DNA of 41,434 nt from Pseudomonadota bacterium (lineage in GTDB: Bacteria > Pseudomonadota > Gammaproteobacteria > Xanthomonadales > Xanthomonadaceae). The position numbers and the translations under genes were made by a program. The stretch spans positions 1 to 41,434 of the forward strand of contig JAFEBY010000110.1 of assembly GCA_018242465.1 (NCBI GenBank), read 5' to 3'. Below are positions 25,393-33,407 of the stretch, one piece after another; positions within the stretch are counted from its first letter, which is position 1, and every line of letters starts with the position of its first letter. The notes under the pieces were generated by a model that did not search any database, was not told where the DNA came from, and worked only from the letters and a program-made list of their open reading frames with translations.

Positions 25393-27591
25393 ATGACCAT
25401 GCCCGCCCGCACTTCCCTCGCCGCCGCGATCGCCCTCACCCTGATGTTCGGCGCGACCATCGATCATCCGTCCTACGCCGCCACCAAGAAACCGGGACAC
25501 GCCATGCCTGCAGCTTCGAATTCGACAACAGCCGCCAACCCGTTCTTCCAGAACAGTCCGCTTGAATTCGGCTTCCCGCAGTTCGACAAGATCAAGGCCA
25601 GCGATTTCGCGCCCGCCTTCGACCGTGGCATGGCCGAGCAGAAGAAGGAAGTCGAGGCGATCGCCAACAATCCGGCCAAGCCGACGTTCGACAACACCAT
25701 TCTGGCGATGGAAAAAAGCGGACGCATCCTGTCGCGCGCGACCTATGTGTTCTCCAACCTGACCGCCGCCAACACCAGCCCCGACCTCGACAAGCTCGAC
25801 GCCGAGTATTCGCCCAAGTTTGCCGCACACCGCGACAGCACCTACCTCAACGGCAAGTTGTTCCAGCGCATCAAGACCCTCTACGACGAACGCGCCAAGC
25901 TCGGCCTCGACGCCCAGGGTACGCGGCTGGTCGAACGTTACTACGAGGACTTCAAGCACGCCGGCGCCAACCTGACGCCGCAACAGAAGGAGCGCGTCAA
26001 GGCGATCAATGCCGAAGTCGCCGGACTGCAGACCAAACTCACGCAGAACGTGCTGGCCGAAGCCAATGCCTCGGCGGTCATCGTCGATTCGCACGACCAA
26101 CTCGCCGGCCTCAGCGACGAGCAGATCCAGGGTCTCGCCGACGACGCCAAGGCGAAGGGCATGCCGGGCAAGTTCCGCATCGCGTTGGTCAACACCACCG
26201 GCCAACCGCTGGAAGCACAGCTGGAGAATCGCGCGCTGCGCCAGAAACTCCACGAAGCCTCGGTCGTGCGCGGCAGCCGCGGCGGCGAATTCGACAATAC
26301 CGCACCGATCTCGCGCCTGATGAAGCTGCGCGCCGAACGCGCCGCGATCATGGGCTATCCGGACTATGCCTCGTTCGCGCTGGCCGATGAAACCGCGAAG
26401 AACCCGCAAGCGGTGAACGCGATGCTCGACAAGATCGCGCCGGTCGCGGTGGCCAACGCCCGCAAGGAAGGCGCGGTGTTGCAGGCCATGATCGACAAGG
26501 AACAGAAAGCGAAGGGCCAGCCGACGTTCAAGTTGGAGCCGTGGGATTGGGCGTTCTACACCGAGAAGGTGCGCAAGGCCCAGTACGACTACGACGAAAA
26601 CGAGATCAAGCCCTATCTCGAGTTCAACAACGTGCTCAACAACGGCGTGTTCTTCGCCGCGAACAAGCTCTATGGACTGACCTTCAAGCGTCGTACCGAC
26701 CTGCCGGTCTACCAGGAAGACGTGCAGACCTACGACGTCTTCAACGAGGACGGCAGCAAGCTCGCCATCATCATCGTCGATCCGTATGCACGCGCCTCGA
26801 AGCAGGGGGGCGCCTGGATGAGCTCCTACGTCGACCAGTCCGACCTGATGCACACCAAGCCGGTGATCGCGTTCCATCTCAACGTCACCAAGCCGACCGC
26901 GGGCAAGCCGTCGCTGATGACCTGGGATGACGTCAATGGCGCCTTCCACGAATTCGGCCACGTGCTGCACGGCATGTTCTCGAACGTGAAGTACCCCTAC
27001 TTCGCCGGCACCAATGTCCCGCGCGACTTCGTCGAATATCCGTCGCAGGTCAACGAGATGTGGATGGACGATCCGACCGTGCTCGCCAATTACGCCAAGC
27101 ACTGGCAGACCGGCGAACCGTTGCCGAAGGCCCTGCTCGACAAGGTGATGGCGGCATCGAAGTTCAACGAAGGCTTCAAGACCACCGAATACCTCGGTGC
27201 CGCGATGCTCGACCAGAAATGGCACCAGATCCCGGCCGCGTCGGTGCCGGAAGCCTCTGGCGTGATGGCCTACGAAGCGAAATCGCTGAAGGACATCGGC
27301 CTCGACTACGCACCGGTGCCGCCGCGCTACCGCACGCCGTACTTCAAGCACATCATGGAAGGCTACGCCGCCGGCTACTACGCCTACATCTGGTCGGAAG
27401 TGCTGGACGCCGACACCGCGAAGTGGATCCGCGACCACGGTGGCCTGACCCGCGCCAACGGCGATCGTTTCCGCTCGATGTTGCTGTCGCGCGGCGGCAG
27501 CGTCGACGCAATGGAGTTGTTCGAGAAGTTCTACGGCGGCAAGCCGGACATCCAGCCGTTGCTGGAACGTCGCGGATTGACGAGCAAGTAA
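25393..27591 (+). CDS. dcp: Periplasmic M3 peptidyl-dipeptidase (Dcp-like)
   Basis: A 732-residue metallopeptidase. A signal peptide (SLAAAIALTLMFGATIDHPSYA) suggests export. The zinc motif HEFGH is at 519-523 and the third ligand Glu548 follows, as in the M3 family. The length and the conserved GGAWMSSYVDQ, FVEYPSQVNEMW and GYAAGYYAYIWSEVLDAD segments match Dcp, which removes C-terminal dipeptides from peptides. AAAGGGGAA precedes the ATG at 25393; an upstream ATG at 25363 would place extra residues before the signal peptide. It is the last gene of the plus-strand run and converges with the lipoprotein gene across the repeat at 27668. Confidence 0.92.
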   Translation: MTMPARTSLAAAIALTLMFGATIDHPSYAATKKPGHAMPAASNSTTAANPFFQNSPLEFGFPQFDKIKASDFAPAFDRGMAEQKKEVEAIANNPAKPTFDNTILAMEKSGRILSRATYVFSNLTAANTSPDLDKLDAEYSPKFAAHRDSTYLNGKLFQRIKTLYDERAKLGLDAQGTRLVERYYEDFKHAGANLTPQQKERVKAINAEVAGLQTKLTQNVLAEANASAVIVDSHDQLAGLSDEQIQGLADDAKAKGMPGKFRIALVNTTGQPLEAQLENRALRQKLHEASVVRGSRGGEFDNTAPISRLMKLRAERAAIMGYPDYASFALADETAKNPQAVNAMLDKIAPVAVANARKEGAVLQAMIDKEQKAKGQPTFKLEPWDWAFYTEKVRKAQYDYDENEIKPYLEFNNVLNNGVFFAANKLYGLTFKRRTDLPVYQEDVQTYDVFNEDGSKLAIIIVDPYARASKQGGAWMSSYVDQSDLMHTKPVIAFHLNVTKPTAGKPSLMTWDDVNGAFHEFGHVLHGMFSNVKYPYFAGTNVPRDFVEYPSQVNEMWMDDPTVLANYAKHWQTGEPLPKALLDKVMAASKFNEGFKTTEYLGAAMLDQKWHQIPAASVPEASGVMAYEAKSLKDIGLDYAPVPPRYRTPYFKHIMEGYAAGYYAYIWSEVLDADTAKWIRDHGGLTRANGDRFRSMLLSRGGSVDAMELFEKFYGGKPDIQPLLERRGLTSK

Positions 27592-27641
27592 GCGCAATCA
27601 AGCACGCGCTGTCTCAGCAGGTAGCCGGTCCTGCGCGCGGG

Positions 27642-27678
27642 ACGCCGTGCGCCGCATCCATGGATGGATTCACGGCGT
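27642..27678. repeat. Palindrome of the dispersed repeat family
   Basis: ACGCCGTG (27642-27649) and CACGGCGT (27671-27678) form an 8-bp stem whose loop contains a nested CATCCATGGATG palindrome. The CATCCATG-type core matches the hairpins at 10861-10886 and 10998-11019. It overlaps the start of repeat copy B and may help end transcription from the two convergent genes. Confidence 0.7.
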
Positions 27679-27722
27679 GTCGGACTCTGCGGATAACCGC
27701 TAAAGGCGCTCAGCCGGGCGAT
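27668..27722 (+). repeat. Dispersed repeat, copy B
   Basis: Fifty-five bases, 48 of which match repeat copy A at 10791-10845 (opposite strand). It lies wholly in the gap between convergent dcp and the DUF3298-like lipoprotein gene and encodes nothing itself. Confidence 0.85.
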
Positions 27723-27752
27723 TGCGTCACCCGCCGCCGCACGTGCACTGCC

Positions 27753-28583
27753 TTATTGCTCGAACAATCCGCGATAGCGTGGATTGAGATACTGCTGGAA
27801 CACCGCCAGTGGGACGTCGGCGCGCTGGATGCCATCGGAATAACCAGCCACCTGATATGGCGGGAACACGAAGGTCAGGCCGATCAGCTTGCCCTGGGCA
27901 TCGATCATCGGTTCGAATTCGCTGAACTCGCTGGCCGCAGGCTGGGTGCCGGACTCGACGATCGGCTGCATCTGCGCGATCGCCTTCGCGATGTCTTCCG
28001 GCGCCTGCTTGTCGTCTTCCATGCGCGTGCGAATCTGCCCGATCAGGGTTTCGCGCACGCTGTTGGAAATAGCAACCCAGCCGGCGTCGCCATTGAGCAA
28101 TTCACGGCTACTGATCAGACTACCGCCCTGTACATCCCAGAGGAAACGCCGGATCAGAGGCGCGCCCTGGGCGCCACCACTGTAGAGGCTGCCATCCGCG
28201 GCGATCGCGATCAGGCCATGTCCCTGTGGCGAAACCTGGCGGAACTCGAGGCTCATGTCGTAGGGAATGCCTGCATCGCCGACTTTGTGCGGCGCGGCCG
28301 CATCGACCAGGCGCTTGCGCGAGGCATCGGCATAGGCCTTGATCTCCTGTGCCAGTCCCGGCGGCAATGCCACGCCCTTGGGATAGGTGATGCCGAGCAG
28401 ATAAGTCGGCGTGTGTTCGACCTGATCCTGCAACACCACGGGCGCGCTCGCCGCAACGGGTGGCGCGGCACCATTGGCAGGCGCATTCGCCGGCGATTCA
28501 CGCTTGCAGGAAGTGGCCAGCACCACGACGCAGGCAAGCATCGCGACCATCCGCTTCGCGCGGGGAAGATCGTCCTTCGGCAT
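27753..28583 (-). CDS. RsiV-like DUF4163/DUF3298 lipoprotein
   Basis: About 276 residues. The signal peptide ends VVLATSC, a plausible lipobox (Cys at ~26), followed by a Pro/Ala linker. The folded part (~55-276) contains the features of DUF4163 followed by DUF3298: EFRQVSPQGHGLIAIAADGSLYSGGAQG, LLNGDAGWVAISNSV, and near the end GLTFVFPPYQVAGYSDG. This fold is found in the extracytoplasmic region of RsiV and in many lipoproteins of unknown function; RsiV binds lysozyme, but there is no anti-sigma part here. The ATG at 28583 overlaps the preceding GNAT stop by one base, implying coupling; a GTG three bases upstream is equivalent. Confidence 0.8.
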   Translation of the reverse strand: MPKDDLPRAKRMVAMLACVVVLATSCKRESPANAPANGAAPPVAASAPVVLQDQVEHTPTYLLGITYPKGVALPPGLAQEIKAYADASRKRLVDAAAPHKVGDAGIPYDMSLEFRQVSPQGHGLIAIAADGSLYSGGAQGAPLIRRFLWDVQGGSLISSRELLNGDAGWVAISNSVRETLIGQIRTRMEDDKQAPEDIAKAIAQMQPIVESGTQPAASEFSEFEPMIDAQGKLIGLTFVFPPYQVAGYSDGIQRADVPLAVFQQYLNPRYRGLFEQ

Positions 28584-28858
28584 CACGCTCTCAACGCGTC
28601 GTATTCGGGATGTCGCCGCATCCAGATATCTGCATACGAACAGGCCGGATGCACCTTCAGGCCTTCGGCGCGCGCATAGTCCAGGCCCGCCTTGACCAGT
28701 TCTCCGGCAATCCCGCGGCCACCGATGGCCGATGGCACGATGGTGTGGTCGATCGACAGGACATCGCCGTGTCGCGAATACTCGATATATCCCTCATGTC
28801 CGTCGACCGTGGTGACAAACCTCCGGGTTTCCGGCGCGTGGTGGATCGTGATCGTCAT
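28583..28858 (-). CDS. Small GNAT-like N-acetyltransferase (YidJ/NATD1 type)
   Basis: A 91-residue protein of the compact YidJ/NATD1 GNAT class: FVTTVDGHEGYIEYSRHGD, then HTIVPSAIGGRGIAGELVKAGLDYARAEGLKVHPACSYADIWMRRHPEY. The G-G-R-G-I-A loop binds acetyl-CoA and the C-terminal HPxCSYxxxxxxxHPEY is diagnostic. The substrate is unknown. I chose the ATG at 28858 because it starts the conserved fold; the frame opens further at 28921. It is coupled to the downstream lipoprotein gene and divergent from the M14 gene. Confidence 0.85.
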   Translation of the reverse strand: MTITIHHAPETRRFVTTVDGHEGYIEYSRHGDVLSIDHTIVPSAIGGRGIAGELVKAGLDYARAEGLKVHPACSYADIWMRRHPEYDALRA

Positions 28859-29045
28859 GGTGCAGCCTGCCCTGCCTTGCGTTGAATGAACCCAGCGGCG
28901 CCTCCCCATGCCGTGGCTCAACTATTGTGCGCGAGCCCACGACCGACCGGCGTGAGTACCGCGTGAAAATCGGATCGATCCAGTGACATGAGCGAACCAT
29001 GGCCTTGCGCGTTACCATCGCGCGACCCAACCCAAGACACCCGCC

Positions 29046-30809
29046 ATGCGCTTTCTCGCCCTGTCCTCCCTGGTCCTGTCCGCCGCATGTCCACTGATGG
29101 CATCGGCCGGTGATCTCACCACCGTGTCGGAACGCAGCGGCTTCCTCCGCACCGGCCGCTATGACGAAGTGATCGCGCTGTGTCGCGACTTCCAGGCGAA
29201 GTATCCCAAGTCGGTGCGTTGCTTCGATTTCGGCACCACGCCGGAGGGCCGTCCGATGAAGGCGCTGGCCGTCTCGACAACCGGCGCGTTGACGCCCGCG
29301 GCTGCGCGCGCCAAAGGCCTGCCGGTGGTGCTGGCGCAAGGCGGTATCCACGCCGGCGAGATCGACGGCAAGGACGCCGGATTCCTCGCCATCCGCGAGA
29401 TGCTCCAGGGCAAGGCCGCGAAGGGCGCGCTCGACCGCGTGGTGTTGCTGTTCGTGCCGGTGTTCAACATCGATGGCCACGAAAATTTCCGCGCGTGGAA
29501 TCGCCCCAACCAGCGCGGCCCGGAGGAAATGGGCTTCCGCGTGACCGCGCAGCGCTACAACCTCAATCGCGACTACATGAAGGCGGATGCGCCGGAAATG
29601 CAGGCGTTGCTGCGGCTCGACAACGCCTGGGACCCGCTGGTGGAGATCGATTTGCACGTCACCGACGGCGCCAAGTTCCAGCACGATGTCTCGATCACCG
29701 GCGAGCCGGTGAATTCCGGCGACATGGAATTGCGCAACGTCGGCCGCGCGGTGAAGGATGGCTTGCTGGAACGCCTGGCCGCACAGGGGTCGCAACCGCT
29801 GGGCTTCTACCCTTCGTTCGTCGAGAACGATGACCCGAAATCCGGTTTCATCGAAGGCCCGTCGCCGCCACGCTTCTCCCACGGCTATTACCAGCTGCGC
29901 AACCGCGTCGGCATCCTGCTGGAGACACATTCCTGGCGCACCTATCCGGAGCGTGTGCGCATCACCCGCAATGGCATCGTCGATCTGGTCGAACTGACCG
30001 CCGCCCACGGCAAGCAGTGGCTGGCCGCCGCACATGCCGCCGATCAGCGTGCGCGCAAGCTCGCGGGCACGCCAGTAGCGTTGAGCTATCGCACCACCGA
30101 CGATGCACGCATAATCGACTTCAAGGGCTATGTCTACGATCGCCGCAAGTCCGACATTTCCGGCGGCACGATGACCGAGTACGACGAATCGAAGCCGCAG
30201 GTCTGGCACATCCCGCTCAAGGATCACGTCGTTGCCGATGCCGAAGTCACCGCGCCACGTGCGGGCTACCTCGTTCCGGCGGCGTGGGCTTCGATCGTCG
30301 AGCCGAAGTTGAAGGTGCATGGAATCGAATACCGCAAACTCGGCAAGTCGCTTGCGAATGCCTCCGTGGAAACCTTCCGTGCGGATACCGCCAAGTTCGG
30401 CGCGAATTCCTTTGAAGGTCATCAACCGTTGACGTTGACCGGGCACTGGGTGCCGGAGCATCGTGACCTGGTCGCCGGTGCGCTGTTCGTGCCGATCGCG
30501 CAACCGAAGTCACGGCTGTTGATGGGCTTGCTGGAACCGCAGGCACCCGACGCGCTGGTCGCATGGGGCGAAATGAACAATGCCTTCGAGTCCAAGGAAT
30601 ACATGGAGGCCTACGTGGCCGAGCAGGAAGCGATCAAGATGCTGGCGAACAACCCGGCGCTGAAGCAGGAATTCGAGCAACGCCTGAAGAACGATGCCGA
30701 CTTCGCCAAGTCGCCGAGCGCGCGACTTGATTTCTTCTATCGTCGCCATCCGGCGTACGACCAGGGCTTGCGCCTGTATCCGGTCTACCGGACCGACACC
30801 ACGCCATGA
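29046..30809 (+). CDS. Secreted M14-family zinc carboxypeptidase
   Basis: A 587-residue protein with a signal peptide (MRFLALSSLVLSAACPLMASAG). The M14 zinc site is visible: His102 and Glu105 in GIHAGEIDGKDAG and His204 in EIDLHVTDG. NRPNQRGP and NLNRDYMK are further M14 subfamily signatures. The C-terminal third (~390-587) has no obvious domain. It likely trims peptides or peptidoglycan-like substrates in the periplasm. Its stop overlaps the ribonuclease start (ATGA), so the three genes to 31698 should be translated as one unit. An odd partner for a nuclease/inhibitor pair. Confidence 0.9.
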   Translation: MRFLALSSLVLSAACPLMASAGDLTTVSERSGFLRTGRYDEVIALCRDFQAKYPKSVRCFDFGTTPEGRPMKALAVSTTGALTPAAARAKGLPVVLAQGGIHAGEIDGKDAGFLAIREMLQGKAAKGALDRVVLLFVPVFNIDGHENFRAWNRPNQRGPEEMGFRVTAQRYNLNRDYMKADAPEMQALLRLDNAWDPLVEIDLHVTDGAKFQHDVSITGEPVNSGDMELRNVGRAVKDGLLERLAAQGSQPLGFYPSFVENDDPKSGFIEGPSPPRFSHGYYQLRNRVGILLETHSWRTYPERVRITRNGIVDLVELTAAHGKQWLAAAHAADQRARKLAGTPVALSYRTTDDARIIDFKGYVYDRRKSDISGGTMTEYDESKPQVWHIPLKDHVVADAEVTAPRAGYLVPAAWASIVEPKLKVHGIEYRKLGKSLANASVETFRADTAKFGANSFEGHQPLTLTGHWVPEHRDLVAGALFVPIAQPKSRLLMGLLEPQAPDALVAWGEMNNAFESKEYMEAYVAEQEAIKMLANNPALKQEFEQRLKNDADFAKSPSARLDFFYRRHPAYDQGLRLYPVYRTDTTP

Positions 30810-31303
30810 ACGCGCCAAATGCCAATCGCCGCCCGATCTGGCCCTGGCTGGCGATCCTCGCCCTGCTGTTCTTCGGCATTTACTGGCGCAGCAGCCATTC
30901 TGCTGGTGCGCCCACCGGAGTCATCGCCCAGCAATCGACACCCTTCCCTGGCCGCACCACCGCCGATTCGCATCCACTGGCGCCATTGTCTGGGCGTACG
31001 CACGACACTGGCGGCGTTGCCAGCGCGAACGCGGGACTGCCGCCGGAAGCCCGCGACACCTTGCACTTGATTGTCCAAGGCGGTCCGTTTCCCTATCGAC
31101 AGGACGGCGTGGTCTTCGGCAATCGCGAGGGCCGCCTGCCTGATCATCCGTACGGTTACTACCACGAGTACACGGTGACGACGCCGGGCGCGCCGACGCG
31201 CGGAACCCGCCGCATCATCACCGGGGGCACGCCACCGGAAGTCTGGTACTACACGGACGACCACTACCGCAGTTTCCGCCGCATCGATCCTTCCTCGTCA
31301 TGA
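30806..31303 (+). CDS. RNase Sa/barnase-like guanyl-specific ribonuclease with membrane anchor
   Basis: A 165-residue protein. An N-terminal hydrophobic segment (~11-26, after NANRRP) suggests a signal or anchor, followed by a Ser/Gly/Thr linker. Residues ~78-161 strongly resemble Streptomyces RNase Sa: LPPEARDTLHLI, GGPFPYRQDGVVFGNRE, YYHEYTVTTPG, RGTRRIITGG, YYTDDHYRSF. By comparison Glu121 is the base, Arg132 and Arg136 the phosphate binders and His153 the acid. The disulfide cysteines of RNase Sa are absent. It would cleave RNA after G. It overlaps both neighbours by four bases and is followed by its probable inhibitor. Confidence 0.92.
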   Translation: MNAPNANRRPIWPWLAILALLFFGIYWRSSHSAGAPTGVIAQQSTPFPGRTTADSHPLAPLSGRTHDTGGVASANAGLPPEARDTLHLIVQGGPFPYRQDGVVFGNREGRLPDHPYGYYHEYTVTTPGAPTRGTRRIITGGTPPEVWYYTDDHYRSFRRIDPSSS

Positions 31304-31698
31304 GCCTCCATGCCCCGCTGTTTCCGGTCGACCTCGCCGTGCGCATCGACGCCGACGAACTGCCGCGCCTGCACGACGACCTCGAACGCAACGGCCTGGC
31401 CTGCATCGACGTCTCATTGAAGGGATGCCGCGACAAGGCCGAGTTGATGGCACGCATGGCCGCCGCACTGCGTTTTCCCGAACCGCCGCCGTTCGGCGCC
31501 AACTGGGATGCGCTCTCCGATGCCCTGCGCGACCTCGGATGGTGGCCGGCCGATGGCTATGCGCTGGTGATCGACGCCCGCGGCTTCATCGACCACGTCC
31601 ACGATCCGCTGATTCCGCAGCTCATCGGTGTGCTGCGCGAGGTTCGCGCGTTCTGGCAGGAGCAGGACACCGCGTTCGTGCCCTTCTTCCTGCAGTAA
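31300..31698 (+). CDS. Barstar-family ribonuclease inhibitor
   Basis: A 132-residue barstar homologue with no signal peptide, so cytosolic. The inhibitory helix/loop PPFGANWDALSDALRDLGWW (63-82) contains Asn68, Asp70 and Asp74, matching barstar Asn33, Asp35 and Asp39, which block the nuclease active site. The GYALVID strand follows. Its ATG overlaps the ribonuclease stop (ATGA), a coupling that would make inhibitor whenever the nuclease is translated. It converges with selO, with only 3 nt between the stops. Confidence 0.93.
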   Translation: MSLHAPLFPVDLAVRIDADELPRLHDDLERNGLACIDVSLKGCRDKAELMARMAAALRFPEPPPFGANWDALSDALRDLGWWPADGYALVIDARGFIDHVHDPLIPQLIGVLREVRAFWQEQDTAFVPFFLQ

Positions 31699-31701
31699 CG
31701 T

Positions 31702-33264
31702 TCACGAACTGCAGGACAGCATCGAACATCCGGCGCGATTGCGCGCCCAGTCCGGACGCTTGCCTGCAAAGTCCTCGCGCCCGGGCTGGTCATCGCAGGG
31801 ATGGCGCATCACCTCCAGCAATTCGACGATGCCCGATGGATCGCCCTGTTGCGCACGTTCGATCGCGCGTTGCGCCAGCCAGTTGCGCAAGATGTATTTC
31901 GGATTGAACGCACGCATCCGGTCGCGTCGCGCCATCGCATCGTGCGGATCATCGGCGAGACGCTGGCGATACCGCTGCAGCCACGCCTGCAACTGCCCGG
32001 CGGTTGCGATGCGCTTCCCGACATCGTAGTGGACGTCATCGAAGGCATCGATGGCCAATGCATCCATCGGGAGATCCGACAGTGTGCGGAACACCAGCGT
32101 CATGTCGGCTTCGGCAGCCTGCATCCATGATTGCAAGTCGGCCATCAGTACCCGATCGTCGTCGCGGCATTCGGCCAGCCCCAGCTTTCCGGCGATGTTG
32201 ACACGTTCGGCCTCGGCGTATGTTTCAGCGAACGCATCGAGCCCTGCCTGCAACGGCGCCACGTCGGCGAACAGTGGCGACAACGCGCGCGCCAACTGCG
32301 TCAGGTTCCAGTAGGCGACGCGCGGCTGCCAGTCGAAGCGGTAACGCCGGCCCTGCGCGTCGGTGGTGTTGGGGGTGAAGTCGGGATCGTAGTCGTCGAT
32401 CCAGCCGTAGGGCCCGTAGTCGATGGTGAGTCCGAGGATCGACATGTTGTCGGTGTTGAGCACGCCATGGACGAAACCGACGCGCATCCAGCCCGCGACC
32501 AGTCGCGCGGTGCGCCGGCAGATCTCCGTGAACCAATCGCCAAGACGATGTTCCGGCGACGATGCGTTCAATTCCGGGAAATGGCGAGCGATCGTGAAAT
32601 CGACCAGCCTGCGCAGCAGGTCCACTTCGCCACGCGCACTCGGCAATTCGAAATGCCCGAAGCGCAGGAACGAGGGGGAAACCCGGCACACCACGGCACC
32701 CGGCTCCATCTCGGGATGTCCGTCGTAGAACATGTCGCGCAGCACCTCCTCGCCGGTCGCGACCAGGCTCAATGCGCGCGTGGTCGGGATGCCGAGATGG
32801 TGCATCGCCTCGCTGCAGAGGAATTCGCGCACCGACGAACGCAGTACCGCACGGCCATCGGCATGGCGCGAATACGGGGTCCTGCCCGCACCCTTGAGTT
32901 GCAGTTCCCAGTCCTGTCCGTCACTGCCGGCGACAGTTCCGAGCGTGATCGCACGGCCATCGCCCAATTGCCCGGCCCACCGCCCGAACTGGTGGCCACC
33001 GTAGTTGGTGGCGTATGGGCGCATGCCATCAAACAGGCGATTCCCGGCAAAGACTTCGGCGAACTCCGGGCTGGCGATCTCTACGTCGTCGAAACCAAGG
33101 ATCGCGGCCATCTCCGGCGAATGCGCCAGCAGTTTTGGCGCGGCCACCGGTGCAGGCATCACCTCCGACCACAGCGCTCCGCGCACTTCGCGTACGACGT
33201 TGCGGCTGTCGGGATCGCCCGGCAATCCTTGCTGGAATGCGTTGTCGAAGTGCAGAGTCGCCAT
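31702..33264 (-). CDS. selO: SelO/YdiU protein adenylyltransferase
   Basis: A 520-residue pseudokinase-fold enzyme that transfers AMP to protein Ser/Thr/Tyr. Conserved segments include GGHQFGRWAGQLGDGRA, ELQLKGAGRTPYSRHADGRAVLRSS, EFLCSEAMHHLGIPTTRAL, and the catalytic HGVLNTDNMSILG with a D-Y-G-P-Y-G metal site. It ends GCSMLSCSS, cysteines near the C-terminus that in SelO proteins take part in redox control. The ATG at 33264 begins the family N-terminus (MATLHFDN); the frame is open further upstream without a convincing ribosome site. It converges with barstar and diverges from the helicase. Confidence 0.93.
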   Translation of the reverse strand: MATLHFDNAFQQGLPGDPDSRNVVREVRGALWSEVMPAPVAAPKLLAHSPEMAAILGFDDVEIASPEFAEVFAGNRLFDGMRPYATNYGGHQFGRWAGQLGDGRAITLGTVAGSDGQDWELQLKGAGRTPYSRHADGRAVLRSSVREFLCSEAMHHLGIPTTRALSLVATGEEVLRDMFYDGHPEMEPGAVVCRVSPSFLRFGHFELPSARGEVDLLRRLVDFTIARHFPELNASSPEHRLGDWFTEICRRTARLVAGWMRVGFVHGVLNTDNMSILGLTIDYGPYGWIDDYDPDFTPNTTDAQGRRYRFDWQPRVAYWNLTQLARALSPLFADVAPLQAGLDAFAETYAEAERVNIAGKLGLAECRDDDRVLMADLQSWMQAAEADMTLVFRTLSDLPMDALAIDAFDDVHYDVGKRIATAGQLQAWLQRYRQRLADDPHDAMARRDRMRAFNPKYILRNWLAQRAIERAQQGDPSGIVELLEVMRHPCDDQPGREDFAGKRPDWARNRAGCSMLSCSS

Positions 33265-33360
33265 CAGTTCGCGCCAAATACCGTATATTCCATCCAAGGA
33301 AACTGGGGATGCCGCCCACCACGCACAAGAGCATCCCGGGCCGCAGGTCGGCCACTCGCG

Positions 33361-33366
33361 TACAAT
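33361..33366 (+). promoter_or_regulatory. Candidate -10 element (TACAAT) for the helicase gene
   Basis: TACAAT lies 42 bases upstream of the helicase ATG in the divergent selO-helicase gap (143 bases). The -35 region is weak (no TTGACA-like hexamer at 16-18 bp), so this is tentative. Confidence 0.35.
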
Positions 33367-33407
33367 ATGCGCCCCCATTTCCCGGCGCCCCACGCCCAGA
33401 GAGAGCC

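Noticed and set aside
25375-27597. 740-residue minus-strand frame opposite the M3 peptidase
   Set aside because: Composition is shadow-like (VLRVGL/EHRR-rich); the plus strand has the signal peptide and HEFGH motif.
31702-33264. Selenocysteine insertion in SelO
   Set aside because: The C-terminal residues are ordinary Cys codons and there is no in-frame UGA before the stop.
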